From Candidatus Nomurabacteria bacterium RIFCSPLOWO2_01_FULL_46_18 (GTDB taxonomy: Bacteria > Patescibacteriota > Minisyncoccia > Phycocordibacterales > UBA9973), in contig MFVH01000006.1 of NCBI GenBank assembly GCA_001786015.1, positions 1-12,650 of the forward strand: a stretch of 12,650 bases of DNA, in the 5' to 3' direction. Both the position numbers and the translations under genes were made by a program. Below are positions 6,493-11,640 of the stretch, one piece after another. Under the pieces are notes generated by a model. The model saw only the letters and a list, made by a program, of their open reading frames with translations. It had not been told where the DNA came from and ran no database searches. Within the stretch, counting starts at the first letter, position 1. The number at the start of each line of letters is the position of its first letter.

Positions 6493-7587
6493 TTAGAAGC
6501 GCGGGCCGGCGGAACGTCCTTTCATGCTGGAGAGGACACCGAGAGCAAACCATTCAGTGAGTAAATGTGAGCCGCCATAACTCATGAATGGGAAAGTAAT
6601 GCCTGTTACTGGTACGAGTCCCACGTTCATGCCGGCGTTTACCGCTATATGGATCGAGAACATGATGGCCAAACCAAGGCCGAAGAGAGATTCGAAGTTG
6701 GTTGGAGCATATCGCGCGCTGTTTATGATACGGAACAAGAGCAACAGCGCGAAGACGAGAAGAAGCGTCGTACCGACGAATCCCCACTCTTCTGCGAAAG
6801 CGGCGAAGATAAAATCTGTTTCGTATTCGGGCAGATACTGAAGTTTGCTCTGGCTGCCTTGCCCTATACCCTTGCCGAACATCTGCCCCGAACCCACTGC
6901 CACCATCGATTGATACGCGTTGTAGCCGGCGCCGCGCACGTCTGCCATCGGATTGACGAAAGAGATGATGCGCGCTTTCTGATACGGCTCGAAGACGAAG
7001 AGCCACAACCCGGCCGATATGAGCACGCCAAGAATTGCCACGAATGCCAGGTGTTTCTTCGACATGCCGGAGACGAGCACGAGCGAGAGCCAGATGCCGA
7101 AGATAACCATCGCTCCGCCGAAGTCAGGCTGGAGGAAGACGAGCAGGAATATAATGAGCGCATAAACACTTGAGACGATAATGTGGCGAATCGCTTTAAT
7201 CTCGATGTGCCGGCGGGAAAAATATTTCGCCAAGATGAGAATTGTCACGAGTTTCGCGAGATCCGAGGGCTGAAACGCGAGCGAACCGAATTGAAACCAA
7301 CTCACTACTCCTCTGGTAGTGCTGCCGGCGGCAAGCAGGACGACAAGCACGAGCGAAATGCCAAGAAAAATAGGCACGATGATGCTGGTGCGCCGCAAGA
7401 AATGCCAATCGACTGTCGTTGCCAAAATGTAAACTATGAGAGAGACAAGTATCCAAAGCGACTGGCGGAAGAAGAAATAATTCTCGCCTGAGAAAGAGTT
7501 CATCGTCACGAGACCCGCAAGCGAGATAACTAGAGCCGGAACAAAGAGATGCCAATCGATTTTTACCCTGTCGAGAAACTTATTCAT
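6493..7587 (-). CDS. rodA: SEDS peptidoglycan glycosyltransferase RodA
   Basis: RodA polymerises lipid II into glycan strands during lateral wall growth, working with a class B penicillin-binding protein that is not present here. The 364-residue protein has about ten membrane segments. It carries SEDS signatures: WFQFGSLAFQPSDLAKL (97-113), FLQPDFGGAMV (151-161) and the extracellular loop with GKGIGQGSQSKLQYLPEYET (238-257) followed by DFIFA, whose Asp258 corresponds to the proposed catalytic aspartate. PVTGITFPFMSYGGS (326-340) follows. The QSKLQYLPExxTDFIF form favours RodA over FtsW. The ATG at 7587 directly follows the stop of the upstream gene (7590-7588), so translation is likely coupled. 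Confidence 0.93.
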   Translation of the reverse strand: MNKFLDRVKIDWHLFVPALVISLAGLVTMNSFSGENYFFFRQSLWILVSLIVYILATTVDWHFLRRTSIIVPIFLGISLVLVVLLAAGSTTRGVVSWFQFGSLAFQPSDLAKLVTILILAKYFSRRHIEIKAIRHIIVSSVYALIIFLLVFLQPDFGGAMVIFGIWLSLVLVSGMSKKHLAFVAILGVLISAGLWLFVFEPYQKARIISFVNPMADVRGAGYNAYQSMVAVGSGQMFGKGIGQGSQSKLQYLPEYETDFIFAAFAEEWGFVGTTLLLVFALLLLFRIINSARYAPTNFESLFGLGLAIMFSIHIAVNAGMNVGLVPVTGITFPFMSYGGSHLLTEWFALGVLSSMKGRSAGPRF

Positions 7588-8376
7588 TTATCTTATATAG
7601 CTTCTGTCCGGCAAAACGCGGATGAGAATTTCGATGCCGACAGGCTCCTGTTCGAAGGATCTTGGCCAGGTGAAAATAACTTTATTCCTCTCTCCGGGCC
7701 GGAGTTCATCTACAAAAGTCCTGGAAGCGGCAAAAATATTGCCGCTGGTGTCGGAAACCAGCACCGTAAGATCAATATTGGAGACTGACCCGAGAGTTGG
7801 ATTCTCTACGGTGGCCTCAAGCCGCGGACTAGTCTCGAGCCGGGAGAAAACTGGTTCTACTACCCGAAGCTCGGGGGAAGACAGAGAATTTTGATTCCAG
7901 ACAATAGTCGGCTCCTTCCACCCCAGAGTGGCACGGACGGGCACGACTCCCGCCTCAAGAACAAATGGACCATCGAAAACTACGGAAGTGTCTCCTCTTG
8001 GCACATATACTTCTCCTTCGAATACCTTTACCGGCACAGCGCTTGAAGCGTCGTAAACCTTGATGATATAGCCTGCGCGCGGGATCTCGGCGGTGCTGTT
8101 GGAGTTCTCGACCAGAGCGACAACTTGGTAAGTGCTAGTAGCTAAAGTAAGCACGCGCGGATCGCCTTTCAGAATTAAAGGCAGGGAATCGCTTGTGCAG
8201 AGAAGTTGACAAGAGCCGCCGCAATCAACTCCAGCTTCGTCGCCATTCTGTCTTACGTCGAAGCATGTTGGCGCGCGATAGAAGAGGAGGAACATTGGCA
8301 CGCCGATAAGCACCACGACGATAAAAATAAGTATGGAGAGGATAATGCGCTTGCGCCTGCGTGACCAGGAATTCAT
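7588..8376 (-). CDS. Membrane-anchored extracellular protein upstream of rodA
   Basis: No named family is certain. The 262 residues start with a basic cytosolic end (SRRRKR, 5-10) and one membrane helix (about 11-33), then an outside domain. Next to the membrane is a Cys-rich segment with CFDVRQNGDEAGVDCGGSC (38-56; cysteines 38, 52, 56, 60), a type of sequence found at the base of secreted proteins in several phyla. The rest is beta-rich, apparently two immunoglobulin-like or CARDB/FxLYD-like domains (about 68-155 and 165-258; VALVENSNSTAEIP and ATVENPTLGSVSNIDLTVLV look like equivalent strands). Its stop abuts the rodA ATG, which suggests a wall-related role. A TATAAT 6 nt before the ATG suggests a leaderless mRNA. 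Confidence 0.85.
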   Translation of the reverse strand: MNSWSRRRKRIILSILIFIVVVLIGVPMFLLFYRAPTCFDVRQNGDEAGVDCGGSCQLLCTSDSLPLILKGDPRVLTLATSTYQVVALVENSNSTAEIPRAGYIIKVYDASSAVPVKVFEGEVYVPRGDTSVVFDGPFVLEAGVVPVRATLGWKEPTIVWNQNSLSSPELRVVEPVFSRLETSPRLEATVENPTLGSVSNIDLTVLVSDTSGNIFAASRTFVDELRPGERNKVIFTWPRSFEQEPVGIEILIRVLPDRSYIR

Positions 8377-8382
8377 GAATCT

Positions 8383-8388
8383 ATTATA
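8383..8388 (-). promoter_or_regulatory. -10 box of the 7588-8376/rodA operon
   Basis: Perfect TATAAT on the minus strand ending 6 nt before the ATG at 8376. Starting at the usual distance, the mRNA would begin at or within a base of the ATG. The -35 region would fall in the 3' end of the 5S fragment and matches poorly. Confidence 0.55.
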
Positions 8389-8402
8389 CAGAAATTAAAT
8401 AT

Positions 8403-8476
8403 TTTGGTCTGGCGGCTACCTAATTTCGCCTTGCGACTATCATCGCCTCAATGTGGCTTAACTGCCGTGTTCGGAA
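8403..8476 (-). pseudogene. 5S rRNA fragment (3' two-thirds)
   Basis: From TTCCGAACACGGCAGTTAAG to the 3' end this matches the intact 5S gene at 8619-8729. Across 8423-8476 only about 2 of 54 bases differ; the terminal helix strand is more diverged. The first 38 or so bases of 5S are missing and replaced by unrelated hairpins, so it cannot form the 5S terminal helix. Confidence 0.85.
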
Positions 8477-8580
8477 AGAGCTGAAGCGAAGCTTCAGGTG
8501 CGCAGGCCTGAAGAGGCCGAGCGGGGGTCGCGCAAAAATCCAGCAGGATTTTATGCGTGACCTGGTGTGCTCTAAATTGC
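8477..8580 (-). other. Cluster of hairpins between the two 5S copies
   Basis: About 100 nt with no ORF but dense self-complementarity: CTGAAGC/GCTTCAG with a GAA loop (8481-8497); GGCCT/AGGCC with a GAAG loop (8505-8518); and a long stem in which GGTCGCGCA (8527-8535) pairs with TGCGTGACC (8554-8562), continuing as AAAATCC with GGATTTT around an AGCA loop. It could be a structured RNA, a terminator cluster or debris of an inserted element. Confidence 0.6.
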
Positions 8581-8602
8581 ATACAAAAAATCCCGTTAGA
8601 AA
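8581..8602. repeat. 22-bp inverted repeat, copy downstream of 5S
   Basis: Perfect 22-nt complement of 8742-8763. The two copies enclose the 5S gene, with 16 nt (3' side) and 12 nt (5' side) between the repeat and the rRNA. In the precursor RNA they form an uninterrupted 22-bp stem, a likely RNase III-type processing stem. As DNA they also look like terminal inverted repeats. Confidence 0.9.
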
Positions 8603-8618
8603 TAATATTTAAACGCTA

Positions 8619-8729
8619 TGTTCTGGCGCCTAGCTACTTTCGCCTTGCGACTATCATCGCCTCAACGTGGCTTAACTGCCGTGTTCGGAATGAGAACGGG
8701 TGTGACCCACGCGACGAAGCACCAGAACA
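8619..8729 (-). rRNA. rrf: 5S rRNA
   Basis: 111 nt on the minus strand with the conserved CCGAACACGGCAGTTAAGCC core and the GATGATAGTCGCAAGGCGA region. The ends form a terminal helix: TGTTCTGGTGC at the 5' end pairs with GCGCCAGAACA at the 3' end with one T-G wobble. It lies about 215 nt downstream of the 23S 3' end and inside a 22-bp inverted repeat. Confidence 0.96.
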
Positions 8730-8741
8730 TAATGCTCAAAC

Positions 8742-8763
8742 TTTCTAACGGGATTTTTTGTAT
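8742..8763. repeat. 22-bp inverted repeat, copy upstream of 5S
   Basis: Partner of 8581-8602 (perfect inverted match). Confidence 0.9.
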
Positions 8764-8769
8764 TCTGAT

Positions 8770-8787
8770 GCGACGAAGCACCAGAAC
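8770..8787 (-). pseudogene. 18-nt copy of the 5S rRNA 5' end
   Basis: GTTCTGGTGCTTCGTCGC (minus strand) is identical to bases 2-19 of the intact 5S gene (8728-8711) and then stops matching. It lies just outside the 22-bp inverted repeat. Together with the 3' fragment at 8403-8476 it looks like the left-over end of an older 5S copy. Confidence 0.75.
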
Positions 8788-8863
8788 TTAGAATTCAATT
8801 CATTGTAGTTTACCCCGAGCAAAGTCGAGAGGGGGTTGATTTCATTTAGCAGGACAGATATAC

Positions 8864-8934
8864 ACGAATCTTACGAATTTGACCGAATAGTACGAATAAA
8901 TTCGTGACATTCGATGTCATTCGCGGAGATTCGC
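8864..8934. repeat. Phased CGAAT/ATTCG palindrome, copy 2 (beside 23S 3' end)
   Basis: CGAAT at 8865, 8874, 8884 and 8893; ATTCG at 8900, 8909, 8919 and 8929. Same design and orientation as 403-475. It ends about 10-15 nt from the predicted 23S 3' end and would form a hairpin of about 34 bp in the 23S trailer. Confidence 0.9.
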
Positions 8935-9159
8935 TTTTGCTTTGTAAGTTTCCTAATAAGATTCGGGCAATTAGTACGCCTCGGCTCAAACGATTGCTCG
9001 TCTTACACCTGGCGCCTATCAACGTGGTCATCTCCCACGGCCCTTAACAGTTCCTAATCTTGGGGTTGGCTTCATTCTTAGATGCTTTCAGAATTTATCC
9101 TTTCCCGACTTAGCTACCCTGCGGTCCTCTTGGCAGAAGAGCAGGTACACCAGCGGTCG

Positions 9160-9190
<31 letters not shown>

Positions 9191-9336
9191 ATCCCCTCTG
9201 GAACCAAACGCCTGCAGTAGATAGGAGTCCAACCTGTCTCACGCTTCTTTTCACACATTACTGTATGGAATGGACTATAACTTTATCTTTCTCTTGCGAG
9301 TGAAGATATCTGATGTTTAGTCTCTACGGGTGTAGC

Positions 9337-9365
9337 TTGACCAAGTACTTTACTGTATGTAAAGT
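9337..9365 (+). promoter_or_regulatory. Possible promoter of the antisense mini-gene in intron L2593
   Basis: TTGACC (9337-9342, 5/6), a 17-nt spacer and TAAAGT (9360-9365, 4/6). The same bases form a perfect 11-bp hairpin (AAGTACTTTAC/GTAAAGTACTT, 9343-9369) that the intron RNA needs for its P6 domain, so the promoter match may be accidental. Confidence 0.3.
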
Positions 9366-9383
9366 ACTTAATCGGAGGTAAAC

Positions 9384-9479
9384 GTGACTCAGAGATATAT
9401 GAACTCGAACCTTCTTCTATCGCTCATCTATCTCGTCGCAATCGTCGGTACGAGTTACTACTGGTGTTTCCATCGGTAG
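9384..9479 (+). CDS. Candidate 31-aa hydrophobic peptide, antisense within intron L2593
   Basis: GTG start preceded by a strong SD (GGAGG, 9374-9378, 5-nt spacing) in a window where other genes lack SDs. The peptide begins MTQRYMNSN and continues with a membrane-length hydrophobic stretch (about residues 10-29, LLLSLIYLVAIVGTSYYWCF), ending HR. An intrinsic terminator in the same orientation starts 14 nt after the stop. It runs opposite to the rRNA. Size and hydrophobicity recall small membrane proteins, including type I toxin peptides, but there is no sequence match to name. A 31-codon ORF can arise by chance; the case rests on the combination of SD, hydrophobic core and terminator. Confidence 0.4.
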   Translation: MTQRYMNSNLLLSLIYLVAIVGTSYYWCFHR

Positions 9480-9492
9480 AGATCGTGCCTCT

Positions 9493-9520
9493 CAGGCGCC
9501 TTTGGGCGCCTGTTTTATTT
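9493..9520 (+). terminator. Intrinsic terminator, plus strand, inside intron L2593
   Basis: CAGGCGCC (9493-9500), loop TTTG, GGCGCCTG (9505-9512), then TTTTATTT. The 8-bp GC stem plus T-tract works only in the plus direction; on the rRNA strand the hairpin is preceded by A's and not followed by T's. It could equally be a plain structural stem of the intron. Confidence 0.65.
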
Positions 9521-9783
9521 CCTTTTCTACTTCCCTCGGTATTGTCCCTCACATTCGTTCGGGATTTTACCGATATTAATCAGATTGATCCATGCATATT
9601 TCTATACATGACCGCCGTGATTGGTTGAACTCAATTTCCTCTCTGTCCTAGGGATTCAGACTGTGCAATGCACGATTTCTCATACACTCCACGGTCTGAA
9701 CCCAGCTCGCGTAACTTTTTAAATGGCGAACAGCCATACCCTTGGAAGCTTCTTCACCTCCAGGATAAGTTGAGCCGACATCG

Positions 9784-10561
9784 CTGTCATGTTTGTCTTC
9801 CGTTACCGGAAGGATCGGACTATATCTTCATCCCGCATTTGCGGGAGATTGGCGTGTAGTCTCTACGGGTTCTAAACTCAAATTTTGTATTGCAATGATG
9901 GTACGATACTTTGTCGAACTAAGTTGATAAAGGTCGGAACACTGGACATAATCATCCTTATTCTCCAGTATTCTTTATCTTTATTTAGTTTTGATTCGAC
10001 ACCGAACTCTCTTAAATACCCCATCAGTTTATGTTGATCTTCTACGCTGAATTGTTGAGTATTTAAGTAGTAGCTTGATGTGCCACACTTACTTCCATCA
10101 TCCATGTACCATACTGCAAGAGAAACTGGATTTAATTTGAAATCAGGAATTATTTTCTTTCCGTTCTTGTAAAACAGATTGAATAATTCAGTGATTTCAG
10201 GATGTTGCCTTGTAAAGAATCTATAGGCAATCCTGTTCCCATTCCCCTTGCGTACTTTCGGAGGAGAAATGACAATATCTTTTAGAATTTTATATTTCCA
10301 ATCAACATATTCTTTCATCGAATAAGCATGATTGACTTCAAGAAATGCATTTCTTCTCCCTCTCACGATCCGAACATAACCGTCCCCTAGAAGAGACCCT
10401 ATTATGACTGATCGCTGTATTTGAGTTAGTCTTCCCACGGTATTGTCCATATTATTTTACCATTTTTGGTAGGCTTCTATGGAGTTCACCGTAATAGCCA
10501 ATTTGTTTTTGTAGAGGATTGCTCCTCTAGGCACCCCGATGTATGTCTGTAACATAAGTTA
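9784..10561 (-). ncRNA. Group I intron at 23S position 2500, with homing endonuclease
   Basis: A 778-nt insertion between U2500 and C2501. Boundaries are fixed by pairing: exon GGCACCU pairs with the guide GGGUGCC (10536-10530), with U-G at the splice site. The adjoining ACAUCG (10542-10537) pairs with the 3' exon CGAUGU to form P10. The last base is G. Core: P strand near 10499-10481, Q GGACAATACCGTGGGAAG (10448-10431), R CCCGTAGAGACTACA (9868-9854), P8 hairpin TCCCGC/GCGGGA (9830-9845), S GAAGATATAGTCCG (9829-9816) and P9 hairpin CTTCCG/CGGAAG (9797-9812). The endonuclease gene fills the P6 region and begins inside Q. Confidence 0.95.
9878..10450 (-). CDS. LAGLIDADG homing endonuclease (two-motif) of intron L2500
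   Basis: Predicted DNA endonuclease that cuts intron-less 23S genes and so spreads its intron. In 190 residues there are two LAGLIDADG-type motifs: SVIIGSLLGDGYV (14-26, acidic Asp23) and PVSLAVWYMDDGSK (108-121, Asp117/Asp118). This fits a monomeric enzyme of the LAGLIDADG_2 type. Both acidic motif residues are kept and the frame is intact, so it may be active. The first seven codons (MDNTVGR) are at the same time the Q strand of P4 in the intron RNA. The stop lies 9 nt upstream of the R strand. There is no SD, so translation from unspliced or excised RNA is unclear. Confidence 0.93.
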   Translation of the reverse strand: MDNTVGRLTQIQRSVIIGSLLGDGYVRIVRGRRNAFLEVNHAYSMKEYVDWKYKILKDIVISPPKVRKGNGNRIAYRFFTRQHPEITELFNLFYKNGKKIIPDFKLNPVSLAVWYMDDGSKCGTSSYYLNTQQFSVEDQHKLMGYLREFGVESKLNKDKEYWRIRMIMSSVPTFINLVRQSIVPSLQYKI

Positions 10562-10802
10562 AGGTGCCGAACTGCGCCGTCGCTATGGACGCTTAGGCGC
10601 AACCAGCCTGTTATCCCCAGGGTAGCTTTTATCCGATAATCTCCGGCCGCCTCTAACACGGACCGTCGGTTCACTTAGCTCTGCTTTCGCACCTGCTTGG
10701 CATGTACGCCTCGCAGTCAAGCCGGCTTGTGCCTATACACTATCGGCACGGTTTCCATTCGCGCCTAGCCGACCTTAATAGACTCCTCCGTTACATTTTA
10801 GG

Positions 10803-11311
10803 CATTTGTGTTACTTCGTAAAATTTTCAATTTTCAATTTAGAATTTTCAGTCAATTTTCAATGACTTAATTTTCAAAATGAAACCAAAAACTACGAGGA
10901 CAAAACATTTCTGTTTATCTCTTTGTGTCTCCATAAAGATCGGACTATATCTTCATCCGCTTTCGCGGAGGTTAGCATGTAGTCTCTACGGGTGCTTGCA
11001 AGCTTTGTAGAGAAGGCAACGACAGTAGTTCCTAAGACTTTCGCCTTCTCCCCCGCGGTGCGGGTTCTTCACGAGTTTCCTCGTGAGCCATACTTCCTGT
11101 CGTTGCCAGGTTTGAGAAAACGATTCATCGTTTTCTCTACAAAACTCACAAACTTCCCTCGGTATAGCCCTATTTTAACATAGGATTTTACCGATATTAG
11201 CTAACTTTTCTCATATCGCTTGCGCAATATGGTCCCCCTTATTTATTTTTTTCGGTGTGAACCACCTAGGAGGCGCCACGGATCGAGGAAACGAAATTAA
11301 TCGCGTCCTCG
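10803..11311 (-). ncRNA. Group I intron at 23S position 2262
   Basis: A 509-nt insertion after U2262. With this 5' boundary the exon reads GGGGCGCTATCCT, the same length as E. coli. The guide GGGA (11236-11233) pairs with exon UCCU (U-G at the splice site) and the adjoining AGG (11239-11237) with 3' exon CCU as P10. The last base is G. Core: P GGTAAAATCC (11192-11183), Q near 11171-11153, R CCCGTAGAGACTACA (10992-10978), P8 hairpin TCCGC/GCGGA and S GAAGATATAGTCCG (10953-10940). P1 has a long structured loop (11240-11311); P6 has several stems (for instance GCAACGACAG with CTGTCGTTGC). There is no endonuclease gene. The last 130 nt are AT-rich and include the 29-nt repeat. Confidence 0.92.
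10822..10850. repeat. 29-nt AT-rich repeat, copy 2 (in intron L2262)
   Basis: Identical to 1532-1560 at the end of secD, same orientation. Related TTGAAAATT units continue to about 10880. It lies between the S strand and the 3' splice site, in the dispensable P9 periphery. Confidence 0.85.
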
Positions 11312-11640
11312 AGGATAGCGCCCCACTAAAACTGCCCGCCAGATACTGTTTCTCGCCGTTTTTTCCGTCGAGGTTAGAAAGTACAAGCTAGAAGATTGGT
11401 ATTTCACTGGCGACTCCATCTCGCCCGAAAGCGAAACTTCAAAGTCTCCCAACTATGCTACGCATCTTACCCGTACCCTCAATATCAAGTTGCAGTAAAG
11501 CTCCTGGGGTCTTTTCGTCTAACTGCAGGAAACCGGCATCTTCACCGGTACTGTATTTTCACCGAGCAAGTCCCCGAGACAGTTCTCCAGTCATTACACC
11601 ATTCGTGCGCGTCCAAACTTACTGGACAAGGAATTTCGCT

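Larger units (their letters stand above)
9244..9690 (-). ncRNA. Group I intron at 23S position 2593
   Basis: A 447-nt insertion after U2593, the site used by the Chlamydomonas chloroplast LSU intron that encodes I-CreI. Flanks rejoin as GACCGT-CGTGAGAC, and the intron ends in G. Core elements on the minus strand: P strand CGGTAAAATCCC (9572-9561), Q strand GGGACAATACCGAGGGAA (9548-9531), R strand CCCGTAGAGACTAAA (9330-9316) and S strand with TATAGTCC (9279-9272), so P7 forms. For P1, TTCAGAC of the exon can pair with GTCTGAA in the intron, but the pairing at the splice site itself is poor. There is no homing endonuclease. The P6 region (9331-9530) is expanded and contains an 11-bp perfect hairpin and an antisense mini-gene. 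Confidence 0.92.

Noticed and set aside
6554..7555. Several long ORFs on both strands over rodA
   Set aside because: They are shadows of the rodA reading frame, with Arg/Ser-rich or acidic low-complexity translations and no family pattern.
8788..8863. Possible gene or promoter between the 5S and 23S genes
   Set aside because: Only an imperfect CCCC/GGGG hairpin near 8814-8835 is visible; no ORF or promoter stands out in this trailer.
9668..9859. 63-aa plus-strand ORF
   Set aside because: It crosses 23S exon sequence and an intron boundary; there is no SD and no protein-like pattern.
11271..11311. Extra 40-nt expansion of 23S exon near position 2256
   Set aside because: Placing the intron L2262 start at 11311 instead of about 11272 restores the exact E. 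coli exon length and gives P1 and P10 pairing, so these bases belong to the intron.
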